From an uncultured Christensenella sp. (GTDB lineage Bacteria; Bacillota; Clostridia; Christensenellales; UBA3700), in NCBI GenBank assembly GCA_949287655.1, contig CASEHD010000001.1:1-64000 (forward strand): 64,000 nt of DNA, given 5' to 3'. Shown here piece after piece: positions 53,509 through 64,000 of this stretch. Positions within the stretch are counted from its first letter, which is position 1, and the number at the start of each line of letters is the position of its first letter. The translations under genes and the position numbers were made by a program. Under the pieces are notes generated by a model. It saw only the letters and a list, made by a program, of their open reading frames with translations. It was not told the DNA's origin and ran no database searches.

Positions 53509-53613
53509 CCTGTCTGCCGCCTTATCCGAACGGCTTTCACCGTCATTACCTCGCGGAATTTAAGCGCGTAAACTTAAATTCGCGACAAGTATCGGGTTTT
53601 CGACCCTCTCTTC

Positions 53614-55581
<1,968 letters not shown>

Positions 55582-55650
55582 TTAACTTACACCCGCACCA
55601 AAATTTTTATTTTTTCCACGGCTTTAAACATTTGCTTTCAAAGCCTGATC

Positions 55651-57861
55651 TCAAAGCACGATCTTTATCGGAGCAAGACGCATGTTGAAAGTCTTTACGC
55701 CCAGTCCCTCGAATCTTATCTTTGCGTTTTCGCCCGTTATCGACTCTATCACTCCGACGCCGAAACGGCTGTGTTCGACGGTCATACCGACCTTAAAGCG
55801 CGAGACGTCCGCGTTCTTTACGGCAGGCGCCGACTGCGTTGCGACAGAGCCTACCGCAGGAGCGTACGGCTTTTGCTGTCTCTTGTCCGGAAGCTCGTCT
55901 ATGCTCTTTCCGAACGACGGACGCGCTCCTCTTTCGTATTCCTGTCTCTGATATGTCGGGCGCGGAGCGATAAGTCCGCCCTCTGTCAGGAACCTGCTCG
56001 CCTGTCCTCTCTCGATACGCCCGAATCTCATGCGCTGCTGCGCGTTGGTGATATACAGTCTTTCGCGCGCTCTCGTCACCGCGACGTACATTATGCGGCG
56101 TTCTTCCTGTATCTCCTTTTCGGTCGTCGACGCGCGGAGAGACGGGAAAACGCCCTCTTCGAGCCCGACTATAAACACGCATCTGAATTCCAGTCCCTTT
56201 ACGCCGTGCACGGTCGCGACGGTCACCTTGTCGCCGTCGTCAGCCTCGTCCGTATCAGAAACGAGAGAGACGGATTGCAGATACTCTTCGAGTCCCGCTT
56301 CAGGGTTGTCGCGTGAAAACTCTTTTATCGAAGAGAACAACTGCTGGACGTTCTCTATGCGGCTGAGCCCGTCGTCCTCGCTGCGGTCGTAGTCCTTACA
56401 GAAATCTATCTTTTCGTCCGCGTATTGAACAAAGTCGTAAAGCGGCATATCCTTGTGCGCGACAAGGTCTTTTATAAGCTCTGCGAACGGCTCGACCTTT
56501 GTCCTTGCCGCCCCGGTGAGTCCGAGGTCGTCGAAATTGAGCAAGCCTTCCAGCATCGTATATCCGTTGTCGCTCGCCGCCGCCGCGAGTTTGGCGACGG
56601 TCGCCTCTCCTATCTTGCGGTTGGGCACGTTTATTATGCGCGTTAAACTTTCTTTATCACGCGGATTTGCGATGATTTTAAGATATGCGAGGACGTCTTT
56701 TATCTCCTTCCTTTCGTAGAACTTCTGCCCGCCGATAAGTTTAAACGGCAGATTGTACAGATAGAGTTTTTCTTCGAAAAGCCTCGTCAGCGCGGTCTGG
56801 CGCACGAGTATCGCGAAGTCGCCCGCCTTGTAATCGTTGTAGCGGATAAGCGACATTATCTCGCCGATGACGAAGTCCGCCTCCTGCCTGTCGTCGTACA
56901 GACTGCGGTAGGTCACGCCGACGCCCTTTTCGCCTTCCGTCCATAAAGTTTTTCCCATGCGCTCGAAATTGTGTGCGATTATCTTGTTGGCGAGGTCGAG
57001 GATATTGGACGTACTGCGGTAATTGCGCTCCAGCTTATAAATCCTGCACCCTGAAAAATGCTTTTTAAAATCGAGGATATTGCCGACCTCCGCGCCGCGC
57101 CAGCCGTATATGCTCTGATCGTCGTCGCCTACGACGAACAGGTTTCCGTACTTTCCGGTCAGCATTCTGACAAGTAAAAACTGTATCTTGTTGGTGTCCT
57201 GAAACTCGTCGACGTGCACGTATCTGAACCTCTCCTGGTACTTTTTCAGCACATCGGGATAGTCCTTGAAAAGCAACAAGGTCTTTAAGATGAGGTCGTC
57301 GAAGTCGAGCGCGTTGTTGGCTTCAAGCTGCCTTTCGTAACTGATAAACGCCTTGCTTATTTCAGCCGCGTGCGGCATACCGTTTATCCGCTTTGCGTAT
57401 TCGGCGGGCGAAAGCGCGTGGTTTTTCGCGTTGGAGATGTGAAAACGTATCTGTTTTTTGAGCTCGCCGCCGTCCTCCACGCCCATTTCCTTGACTATGC
57501 GCGTGACGATCTTATCGCTGTCGCTGTCGGTATATATCGAAAAATTCGCGGTGTATTTGCCTGTTGCCGCTATTTCCATTCTGAGTATCTTCGCGCAAAG
57601 CGAGTGGAAGGTGGATATCCATACCCCCTGCGCGCCTGTGACCGCCGCGACCCTTTCTTTCATCTCGTTCGCCGCCTTGTTGGTAAACGTTATCGCTAGT
57701 ATATTGTATGGTTCGACGTGTTTATGTTCGATGAGATAAGCTATTCTGTAAGTCAGAACGCGGGTCTTGCCGCTCCCCGCGCCTGCGAGGACGAGCACCG
57801 CGCCTTCTGTGTCGTAAACGGGTTTAAGTTGTTCGGGATTGAGTAATTTCGAGTAATCCAT
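55651..57861 (-). CDS. pcrA: UvrD/PcrA-family DNA helicase
   Basis: A 3'-5' helicase for repair and plasmid replication. 736 residues from MDYSKLLNPEQ, with CAGGAG upstream. Motif I is LAGAGSGKTRVL, motif II HVDEFQDTN, motif IV-V region TVHGVKGLEF and motif VI YVAVTRARERLY. The C-terminal Tudor-like domain (VEHSRFGVGVIESI) is that of PcrA. ligA follows, the usual Bacillota order. Confidence 0.96.
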   Translation of the reverse strand: MDYSKLLNPEQLKPVYDTEGAVLVLAGAGSGKTRVLTYRIAYLIEHKHVEPYNILAITFTNKAANEMKERVAAVTGAQGVWISTFHSLCAKILRMEIAATGKYTANFSIYTDSDSDKIVTRIVKEMGVEDGGELKKQIRFHISNAKNHALSPAEYAKRINGMPHAAEISKAFISYERQLEANNALDFDDLILKTLLLFKDYPDVLKKYQERFRYVHVDEFQDTNKIQFLLVRMLTGKYGNLFVVGDDDQSIYGWRGAEVGNILDFKKHFSGCRIYKLERNYRSTSNILDLANKIIAHNFERMGKTLWTEGEKGVGVTYRSLYDDRQEADFVIGEIMSLIRYNDYKAGDFAILVRQTALTRLFEEKLYLYNLPFKLIGGQKFYERKEIKDVLAYLKIIANPRDKESLTRIINVPNRKIGEATVAKLAAAASDNGYTMLEGLLNFDDLGLTGAARTKVEPFAELIKDLVAHKDMPLYDFVQYADEKIDFCKDYDRSEDDGLSRIENVQQLFSSIKEFSRDNPEAGLEEYLQSVSLVSDTDEADDGDKVTVATVHGVKGLEFRCVFIVGLEEGVFPSLRASTTEKEIQEERRIMYVAVTRARERLYITNAQQRMRFGRIERGQASRFLTEGGLIAPRPTYQRQEYERGARPSFGKSIDELPDKRQQKPYAPAVGSVATQSAPAVKNADVSRFKVGMTVEHSRFGVGVIESITGENAKIRFEGLGVKTFNMRLAPIKIVL

Positions 57862-58042
57862 TTTTCTCCTGTATGCGCGCGGCGGCACGCCTGCCCGCGC
57901 GATAAGGATATTTTACCATAAACGGACGGATAAGACAAACGATATAAGGCACACGAATTTTATCGCGTTAAATAAACTTTGAAAAAAGCGGAAAGCGGCG
58001 CAAAACAACGCCGACTCAACGCGTATTTTGCGGCAGAAAACA

Positions 58043-58071
58043 CAAAAAAATATCCCCGCCTTTCAGCGGGG
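58043..58071 (-). terminator. Terminator after the 107-residue gene
   Basis: On the minus strand CCCCGC pairs with GCGGGG around a six-base loop, followed by ATATTTTTTT. Confidence 0.85.
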
Positions 58072-58078
58072 AAAATCG

Positions 58079-58402
58079 TTATACCGACCGGCTTTTCTTT
58101 TCCATCTCTCTCTTTTCTTTAAGATATCTTGCGGCGATCTGCAACACGTGCCTTTGACGCGTTATCTCGTCAGCCGTCTCTACGAGCTTTTTGTCGACGA
58201 GCCTTCCTATCGCGTCAGAGGTGTCCGCGCCCGAATTTAGCAGCGCGGTTATCTTGTCGTGCAGCAATCCGTCCTCAAAAGTCTGCTTCAGCGTGCGACC
58301 GTTTTCGCTTCCTCTCGCCGCGCTTCCGTAGTACCCTTTTGTCATTCTGCTCTTTGCCTGCTTTGCCAGAAAATGCATAGATCTTTCACTTTGCGTCACC
58401 AT
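58079..58402 (-). CDS. Hypothetical helical protein, 107 residues
   Basis: Soluble, basic and mostly helical (MHFLAKQAKSRMTKGYYGSA; ALLNSGADTSDAIGRLVDKK), ending in a lysine-rich helix. GAGGAG lies 9 bases upstream of the ATG. I recognise no family. It stands alone between pcrA and rpsU with its own terminator. Confidence 0.7.
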   Translation of the reverse strand: MVTQSERSMHFLAKQAKSRMTKGYYGSAARGSENGRTLKQTFEDGLLHDKITALLNSGADTSDAIGRLVDKKLVETADEITRQRHVLQIAARYLKEKREMEKKSRSV

Positions 58403-58743
58403 TTTAATTTCTCCTCACACACTTTGTTTTTAGCCCTCTTTTGTAAATTCAACGTATGAATAATAGCGCGTTTATCGACACATTGGCAACAATTTTCGGC
58501 ATTTTTATAACCATTCGTCAAAGGTAGTTAAAACACGACTTTTTTCGACAAAGGCGGATTTTCGGTTACGCTTTTTTACATAAAATTACTTAAACGGAAA
58601 CGCCTTTACCGAGACCTGTTTTCTGCCTGTCGTATTTATGGTCTCAATAAGGCGCTTTTACCGGATAAACGTACGCGGGGTATTCCCGAGCGTACGGCAA
58701 ATTTAACGCTCCTGTACGGGCAACAGGCGCAAAATACGGTATG
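58403..58743. other. Intergenic stretch with one strong hairpin
   Basis: No gene is seen. CGTACGC (58670-58676) pairs with GCGTACG (58690-58696), with an extra GGG/CCC inside, giving a stable stem-loop without a T run. Purpose unknown. Confidence 0.45.
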
Positions 58744-58785
58744 AAAAAACCGCCCTTTAAGTGATGTTCACCTCAAAGGACGGTT
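58744..58785 (-). terminator. Terminator of rpsU
   Basis: On the minus strand AACCGTCCTTT pairs with AAAGGGCGGTT (one G-T pair), followed by four or more T residues. Confidence 0.8.
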
Positions 58786-58793
58786 GATTTCTT

Positions 58794-58973
58794 TTAAGAC
58801 TTATACATTCTCTTGCGAGCCGCTTCAGCCTTCTTCTTGCGCTTTACGCTGGGCTTCTCGTAAGCCTCTTTCTTGCGGAGGTCGCCGATAATGCCGTCTC
58901 TCGCGCATTTACGCTTAAAACGTCTGAGAGCGCTGTCCAACGATTCGTTTTCACCAACTCTGACAGTAGACAT
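58794..58973 (-). CDS. rpsU: 30S ribosomal protein S21
   Basis: 59 residues from [16 protein letters not shown], with AAGGAGG upstream. [20 protein letters not shown] and the basic tail [13 protein letters not shown] are typical. The longer in-frame N-terminus reads through the leader and is not real. Confidence 0.96.
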   Translation of the reverse strand: MSTVRVGENESLDSALRRFKRKCARDGIIGDLRKKEAYEKPSVKRKKKAEAARKRMYKS

Positions 58974-59021
58974 ATTTTCGCCTCCTTCCCGTAAAGGTAG
59001 TATTTCTTGATTTGCTTTAAT

Positions 59022-59051
59022 ATTATAATTAACTGCGCGATAGTTTGTCAA
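59022..59051 (-). promoter_or_regulatory. Strong promoter of rpsU
   Basis: On the minus strand a perfect TTGACA (59051-59046) and a perfect TATAAT (59027-59022) are 18 bases apart, in the gap between the HIT gene and rpsU. This fits a highly expressed ribosomal gene. Confidence 0.8.
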
Positions 59052-59119
59052 CGCTTTAAACGCTGTTTTTCGTTTAATTTATATTTTTAAGCGTTGTTCC
59101 GCCCGCCTTCACGCGCCTG

Positions 59120-59521
59120 TCACAGCGCCAGCTTTTTCGCGACCGCCGCCATGTCGATATCCAGTTTGTCTTTGAGCGGGAAAAGGTCCACGCCGTCGCC
59201 GTTCTTTCTGGGATATATATGAAAATGCAGATGGAAAACGCTCTGCTGCGCCGCCTTTCCGCACGCGTTTACTACGTTTACGCCGTCGTAGCCGCAGTCC
59301 TTGACGTAATGCTCCGATATCTTCTGCACGCTTGCGATCGTCGCCGCGAGATACTCCTTGTCGCACTCGAGAAGATTCGCGCAGTGCTTCTTGGGTATCA
59401 CCAGCGTGTGACCTTCGCAGTCGCCCGCGATGTCGAGAAACGCGTAGGTCATCTCGTCTTCATATATCTTATACGACGGGATCTCTCCTTTGATTATTCT
59501 GCAAAAAATACAGTCTTCCAT
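59120..59521 (-). CDS. HIT-family nucleotide hydrolase
   Basis: 133 residues. The histidine triad appears as HLHFHI near residue 97 (usual HxHxHxx), with CIFCRIIKGEIPSYKIYED at the N-terminus. HinT-like members hydrolyse purine nucleoside phosphoramidates. It follows mtaB by about 80 bases. Confidence 0.93.
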   Translation of the reverse strand: MEDCIFCRIIKGEIPSYKIYEDEMTYAFLDIAGDCEGHTLVIPKKHCANLLECDKEYLAATIASVQKISEHYVKDCGYDGVNVVNACGKAAQQSVFHLHFHIYPRKNGDGVDLFPLKDKLDIDMAAVAKKLAL

Positions 59522-59600
59522 GATCTTACCTCCTGTTTCCGTCTTATTTTATCTTGCGCGTCGCAGCGCGATCTTTTTTACCGTTTGAGCTGACGTAATG

Positions 59601-60833
59601 CTATCCGATAACGCCGTCGCGGAACACCTCTTTTGCCGTGACGTTTCTTATCTCGCCCGGGCGGGCGTCCTTTGAATAAACTCTGACGTATTCGCGGCTG
59701 TAGCCGGCGATATAGCCGTCCTGTTCTTCTTCGAACAGCACCTCAAGAGTTCTTCCTGTCACTCCTTCAAGGTAACTTTTATGAAGCTTTGCGGCGGTCT
59801 CTCCCGCTCTGGCGCATCTGTCCTCTACGACTTCGGGAGAAAGCAGCCTGTATTTCGCGGCGACGGTGCCCTTCCTTGCCGAATATCCGAACACGTGTAC
59901 CTGCCCGAAACCCACCTTTTTCAAAAACTCGACGCTTTCGTTGAAGTTCTCTTCCGTCTCAGTCGGAAAACCGCATATAAGGTCCGTCGTGATGTTCGCG
60001 CACGGGTAATGCTTTCTTATCAGCCCTACCGTCTCGTAATACTCCTCGGTCGTATAATGGCGGTTCATCTTTTTTAATACCGCGTCGCTTCCGCTCTGAA
60101 GCGAAAGATGAAACTGCGGACAGAATTTTTTTAGCCCTTCCGTCGCCCTTAAAAATTCCTCGTCGACAACACCTTGTTCGAGAGACCCCGGTCTCACGCG
60201 GCAATCGATACCGGAAAGACTGTTTATCAGCTCGGTAAGCGAGCTTCCGTTATTCTTGCCGTAAGACGACAGATCTATGCCGGTAAGCACTATCTCGCCG
60301 GTATCTTTGGCGAGTTCTTCGCATTCTTTAACTATCGCCGCAAGCTCTCTCGATCTGCTTCTGCCGCGCAGATACGGTATAAGGCAGTACGAACAGAAAT
60401 TGTCGCATCCGTCCTGCACCTTTACGTAAGCGCGCGTGCGCTCTACGGACGGGGTCTTCATCTCTTCGTATACGGTCGGAAGAGGATCGACCTCAACACC
60501 GACCTTTTCAAGCTCTTCCGCTATCCTGCTTTTCCCCGCTACGCCCGAAACAAAGGCGACGCCCTTCTTGCTTTCAAACTGTGCGGCGTCCGCCTGAGAC
60601 GCGCAGCCGGTCACGATAACTTTCGCTTCCGGGTTGAGTTTAAGACAGCGCGTGACGCACTGGCGCGACTTTCTTTCCGCCTCGTTGGTCACCGCGCAGG
60701 TGTTGAGTATGTACATATCTGCTTTTTCAAGCTCTTCCGTCACCTCATGCCCCTTTTCTCTCAATGAGCGCGCTATGCTGTCGCTTTCGTATTTATTGAC
60801 CTTGCACCCCAGGTTGAACACGACTATCTTCAT
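59601..60833 (-). CDS. mtaB: tRNA t6A37 methylthiotransferase
   Basis: Radical-SAM enzyme that adds a methylthio group to t6A37. 410 residues from MKIVVFNLGCKVN. An N-terminal UPF0004 domain has three cluster cysteines (LGCKVN, NTCAVT, TGCASQ). The radical-SAM motif is CDNFCSYC, and a C-terminal TRAM domain follows. NTCAVTNEAERKSRQ favours MtaB over MiaB or RimO. The start overlaps the rsmE stop (ATGA). Confidence 0.94.
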   Translation of the reverse strand: MKIVVFNLGCKVNKYESDSIARSLREKGHEVTEELEKADMYILNTCAVTNEAERKSRQCVTRCLKLNPEAKVIVTGCASQADAAQFESKKGVAFVSGVAGKSRIAEELEKVGVEVDPLPTVYEEMKTPSVERTRAYVKVQDGCDNFCSYCLIPYLRGRSRSRELAAIVKECEELAKDTGEIVLTGIDLSSYGKNNGSSLTELINSLSGIDCRVRPGSLEQGVVDEEFLRATEGLKKFCPQFHLSLQSGSDAVLKKMNRHYTTEEYYETVGLIRKHYPCANITTDLICGFPTETEENFNESVEFLKKVGFGQVHVFGYSARKGTVAAKYRLLSPEVVEDRCARAGETAAKLHKSYLEGVTGRTLEVLFEEEQDGYIAGYSREYVRVYSKDARPGEIRNVTAKEVFRDGVIG

Positions 60834-61555
60834 ACGCCGAGTTCCCCCTTTTCGTACGCGATAAGCGCGATCGTCACCAATCCCGCCGTCTCGCACCTTA
60901 AAATGCGTTTGCCGAGGCTCACTATTTCAGCGCCGCGCTCTTTCGCGAGGCTGACCTCTTTTTGCGAAAAGCCGCCTTCGCTGCCTATGATAACTGCTGT
61001 TTTGCGCGCTTCTTTGAGTCCTTTTATGTCTCCTATTTTGCCGCAGTCCGCATTTTCGTAAGGCATTATCACTAAGTCGTAGTCTTCCAGCTTATCGGGG
61101 ATATCGGAAAAAGAACACAATTCCCCGACCTCGCATATCAGCGACCGTCCGCACTGCTTGCACGCCTCTTTCGCGACGCGCTGCATACGGTCGCGGTTGA
61201 ATTTCGTCTCCTCTGTAAATTCGGATAAAAACGGGACTATCCTGCGCGCGCCGAGCTCTGTGCATTTCTGCACGATAAAACTCATCTTATCTCCCTTGGG
61301 AAGAGCCTGAAAAAGAGTTATGTCAAACGCGGGATCGTTTTCGTTATCTCTGACCCCGTCGACTCTTATCACGGCGCAATCGGGCTGTAATCCGACGATC
61401 GTACCCTCATAGTCCTTGCCGTCTCCCGTGCATACAACGACCTTGTACCCGATCTTCTGCCTGAGTACTTTCATATGCGAAAACTCTTCGCCGGAAATAA
61501 ATATCTTATCGCCCGCAATATCTTCGGGGGAAGCGAAAAACCGTCTTATCTCCAT
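60830..61555 (-). CDS. rsmE: 16S rRNA (uracil-1498-N3)-methyltransferase
   Basis: 241 residues from MEIRRFFASPEDI, with GAGGAA upstream; the frame extends far upstream inside prmA without meaning. A PUA-like N-terminal domain precedes a SPOUT knot with IIGSEGGFSQKEV and LGKRILRCETAG. The start overlaps the prmA stop as TGATG. Confidence 0.95.
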   Translation of the reverse strand: MEIRRFFASPEDIAGDKIFISGEEFSHMKVLRQKIGYKVVVCTGDGKDYEGTIVGLQPDCAVIRVDGVRDNENDPAFDITLFQALPKGDKMSFIVQKCTELGARRIVPFLSEFTEETKFNRDRMQRVAKEACKQCGRSLICEVGELCSFSDIPDKLEDYDLVIMPYENADCGKIGDIKGLKEARKTAVIIGSEGGFSQKEVSLAKERGAEIVSLGKRILRCETAGLVTIALIAYEKGELGV

Positions 61556-62487
61556 CAGTTCCTCGTATACGCAAAGCCGCACCATTCGCCCTGTTCCAGC
61601 CTTTCCTTTACGGTAAGACCCGCTGCGGCGAACGCCTTTCTGACCTTGTCTTCGTACGGCAGAAGTATGCCTGAAATTATGATAACGCCGCCTTTTCTGA
61701 CGAATTTGCCGATATCGGGCGCCATGCCGGAAAGTATGTCCGCGGTTATATTGGCGAGCAGTATGTCGTAACTTCCGCTGCACTTGTCGAGAAGATTGCC
61801 GCACTCCGCTTTGACTATGCCGTCCACGCCGTTGTGCGCGCAGTTCTTTTCAGCGACCTTTACCGCGGTGGCGTCTATATCGTAAGCGTCGACCTCTTTC
61901 GCGTCAAGCTTTGCCGCCGCTATCGCGAGAATTCCGCTGCCCGTGCCGATATCTGCCACGCGCGCTCCCTTTACGTTCTCTTTCTGCAACAGCGTGAGAC
62001 ATATCCTGGTGCTTTCGTGTTCGCCGGTGCCGAACGCCATGCCGGGGTCGAGGCGGACTATGCGCTGATCCTCCGTCGGTTCATAGGTCAGCCAGTCGGG
62101 AACGATGACGACCCTGCCGCAAGGTATCGGCTTATAGTACTTCCGCCATACGTTCGCCCAGTCCTCGTCGTCCACGTCGGCGACAGAAATTTCTAGCGAG
62201 CCGAGCGGAAAACCGCTTCTCTCTCTTAAAAGTCCGAGTTCTTTTTCAATGCCTTTCTTTACGTCTGAAAAGCCCTCTTCTTCAAAATAGCCTTTGACTT
62301 TGACGACCTCGTTCTTTTGAAGGACGGATTCGTCGACGTAATCCCATATCACGTCGCTCTTCATAAGGCTGATAAAATCTTCTTTGTCGAAAATACTTAC
62401 GCCGCCGCTGCCCGCGCTGTACAGGATATCGGCGACCAGTTCGCTTGCTTCGGTGGTCGTATTGACCGTGATCTCTTTGTATTTCAT
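61555..62487 (-). CDS. prmA: Ribosomal protein L11 methyltransferase
   Basis: Trimethylates L11. 310 residues. An N-terminal substrate-recognition domain (about 1-110) precedes a Rossmann core with GMAFGTGEHESTRIC, VADIGTGSGILAIAA and DILLANITADIL. The gap of about 180 bases to dnaJ holds no gene. Confidence 0.95.
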   Translation of the reverse strand: MKYKEITVNTTTEASELVADILYSAGSGGVSIFDKEDFISLMKSDVIWDYVDESVLQKNEVVKVKGYFEEEGFSDVKKGIEKELGLLRERSGFPLGSLEISVADVDDEDWANVWRKYYKPIPCGRVVIVPDWLTYEPTEDQRIVRLDPGMAFGTGEHESTRICLTLLQKENVKGARVADIGTGSGILAIAAAKLDAKEVDAYDIDATAVKVAEKNCAHNGVDGIVKAECGNLLDKCSGSYDILLANITADILSGMAPDIGKFVRKGGVIIISGILLPYEDKVRKAFAAAGLTVKERLEQGEWCGFAYTRN

Positions 62488-62664
62488 AGCTATATTATAA
62501 ACAATGCGCGCGCGTATTGCAATAGTTTAAAGCCGCGTAAAATCTCCGGCAAAAGTCCGCGCGTCTTTATCCTCTTAAAATCGCCGATAGCTTTTTCTGT
62601 CCGCGGCGCATAAAAAGCGTGCGGAAACGAAAAGCCGCCCCATAACGGAGCGGCGTAATCGGTT

Positions 62665-63801
62665 TTAATCCTTCTTGAATTTTCTTATCTGCGGATACTG
62701 CGTTTCGGAAAGCGAATTTTCGAATTCGAGAAGCGCCTGCTGCTGCTTGCGGCTGAGACCCCTCGGAGTTTCGACGCGTATCGTGATGTACAGGTCGCCG
62801 TATTCCTCGCGACGGCTCTTCTTCATGCCGTAGCCCTTTATGCGTATCTTCGTACCCGACTGGGTCGCTTCGGGAACGGAACAAACCGTCTTGCCTTTGG
62901 GCGTATCTATCTCTACTTTACAGCCTACCGCGGCGTTGTAGAAGCTGACGGGCATTTCCATGTAAAGGTCGCTGCCCATACGCTTGAAACGCGGGTGCTC
63001 CTGCACGTATATCACAAGAATAAGGCTGCCTTTCTTGCCGCCGTTCCTGCCGCAGTTGCCCTCGTTGCGAACTATGACGTTCATTCCCGTGTCGACGCCC
63101 GCGGGGATCTTTACCGTAACGATGCCTTCTTTTCTCAGATAGCCGTTGCCCTTACAGGTCCTGCACTTATCCGCGACGACTTTGCCTTTACCGCCGCAAT
63201 GCGGACATACGGTCTGGACGACCCTCTGCCCGAACGGAGTGTTCTGCGCGCGCCTTATATATCCCGTGCCGTTGCAGTACGGGCATACGGTGACGGACGA
63301 CGCGTCTTTCGCGCCGGTGCCGTGACAGTCGGGGCATTCCTCGTCGCGCATAACGCGTATCTGCTTGGTAACGCCGAAATACGCTTCTTCGAACGTCAGA
63401 TTCAGCCTTACGGAGATATCCTCTCCCGCCTTGGGCGCGTTGGGATTCGCGCTTCTGCCTCCGCCGAAACCGAACAGCTCGCTGAAAATATCCGAGAAGC
63501 CGCCGAAACCGCCTTCCCCTCCGAAACCGCCGAAGCCGCCTGCGCCGCCCGCGCCGCCGAACTGCGGACCGTCCGGGTTGCCGTAGGTGTCGTAGTTACT
63601 GCGCTTCTGCGGGTCGGACAGCACGTCGTGAGCTTCGTTTATCTCTTTGAATTTTTCCTCGGCTTGCTTTTTCTCTGCCTCGCTCGCGGTAGAAAACCTG
63701 TCCGGATGGTATTTCATCGCAAGCTTGCGGTACGCTTTCTTGATAGTCTCTTCGTCGGCGTTCTTGTCCACGCCGAGGATCTCGTAATAATTTTTTGCCA
63801 T
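62665..63801 (-). CDS. dnaJ: Chaperone DnaJ
   Basis: The Hsp40 partner of DnaK. 378 residues. The J domain (1-70) has the HPD at YHPDRF. A Gly/Phe-rich linker follows (about 75-125). Four zinc motifs come next ([32 protein letters not shown]), then two substrate-binding domains. No clear ribosome site precedes the ATG, so translation may depend on dnaK read-through. Confidence 0.97.
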   Translation of the reverse strand: MAKNYYEILGVDKNADEETIKKAYRKLAMKYHPDRFSTASEAEKKQAEEKFKEINEAHDVLSDPQKRSNYDTYGNPDGPQFGGAGGAGGFGGFGGEGGFGGFSDIFSELFGFGGGRSANPNAPKAGEDISVRLNLTFEEAYFGVTKQIRVMRDEECPDCHGTGAKDASSVTVCPYCNGTGYIRRAQNTPFGQRVVQTVCPHCGGKGKVVADKCRTCKGNGYLRKEGIVTVKIPAGVDTGMNVIVRNEGNCGRNGGKKGSLILVIYVQEHPRFKRMGSDLYMEMPVSFYNAAVGCKVEIDTPKGKTVCSVPEATQSGTKIRIKGYGMKKSRREEYGDLYITIRVETPRGLSRKQQQALLEFENSLSETQYPQIRKFKKD

Positions 63802-63821
63802 AATGATTGAACAGTCTTACA

Positions 63822-63839
63822 GGGCGGATCACTCCGCCC
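63822..63839 (-). promoter_or_regulatory. Hairpin between dnaK and dnaJ
   Basis: GGGCGGA pairs with TCCGCCC around a four-base loop, with no T run. It could stabilise or process the dnaK mRNA, or lower dnaJ levels. Confidence 0.5.
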
Positions 63840-63861
63840 CGCAGATCAAATTGTCTTAAGA

Positions 63862-64000
63862 TCAGTTGTTGCCGCCGTTTCCGCCGTTGTTGTCGTCGTT
63901 GTCGATGATGATGTCGTCACCGTTGTTACCGCCGTTTCCGCCGTCGGTCTGACCGTTAGCCGCGTTCGCCTGCGCTTCAGCCTGCGCCGCCTGATACAGC
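63862..64000 (-). CDS. dnaK: Chaperone DnaK, C-terminal end (partial)
   Basis: The last 45 codons of an open frame that enters from the window edge and ends TGA at 63864-63862. LYQAAQAEAQANAANGQTDG is typical of the DnaK lid end. The tail is unusually rich in Gly, Asn and Asp (GGNGGNNGDD; DNDDNNGGNGGNN), where most DnaK tails end EEVKDDK-like. It lies directly upstream of dnaJ. Confidence 0.85.
   Translation of the reverse strand, partial: LYQAAQAEAQANAANGQTDGGNGGNNGDDIIIDNDDNNGGNGGNN

Overview
This window reads as a chromosomal stretch of a spore-forming, Gram-positive-type Bacillota, most likely an uncultured Clostridia. The evidence is a lysine riboswitch on the dap genes, short HisG with HisZ, a spoVM-like mini-gene between rpe and rpmB, a SigA/DnaG pair, and gene order that tracks Bacillus subtilis over long distances. 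No outer-membrane genes are seen. A species cannot be named from the sequence. Most genes lie on the minus strand.

Layout. 1-540: the 3' end of an IS3-family insertion sequence and a hairpin-rich non-coding strip. 539-6663: asnS, a promoter-driven structured small RNA, then an operon (nadD-yqeK fusion, rsfS, a secreted YhcN-like protein, pdp, deoC, an Imm-5-like gene). 6771-7514: a lone membrane protein. 7682-12892: a five-gene overlapping operon (YesL-like membrane protein, methyltransferase, hslO, TPR-like protein, HD protein). 12935-16016: lysine riboswitch then asd-dapA-dapB. 16257-21201: dnaG-rpoD-nif3-like-zinc-ribbon-membrane protein.

21284-30000 is the accessory part. It holds a small operon with a DUF7662-like gene, a HARE-HTH gene broken by an in-frame stop, and an unknown gene, all under a strong promoter with a palindrome. 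It also holds orphan membrane and lipoprotein genes, a processive glycosyltransferase with a long leader, tRNA-Leu followed by tandem 184-bp repeats, two tRNA-Val genes, a decayed tRNA-Gly array ending in a Gly/Cys tRNA chimera, an odd tRNA-Met-like gene, and a prophage remnant (integrase tail, capsid-module fragments) at tRNA-Val.

30085-37031 is a histidine operon in the order hisZ-G-D-B-H-A-F-IE; hisC and a histidinol-phosphatase gene are absent. 37132-53346 matches the B. subtilis yloC-to-recG block: yicC, gmk, rpoZ, coaBC, priA, def, fmt, rsmB, rlmN, rsgA, rpe, spoVM, then rpmB on the other strand, yloU, fakA, recG. remA, prpC/prkC, thiN and sdaA are missing from their usual slots. 53614-64000 carries ligA, pcrA, an unknown gene, rpsU, a HIT gene, mtaB, rsmE, prmA, dnaJ and the end of dnaK, the usual Bacillota heat-shock neighbourhood.

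Several promoters (nadD, yloU, a GNAT-like gene) place the predicted transcription start on or within a base or two of the ATG, so leaderless mRNAs look likely for some operons here.
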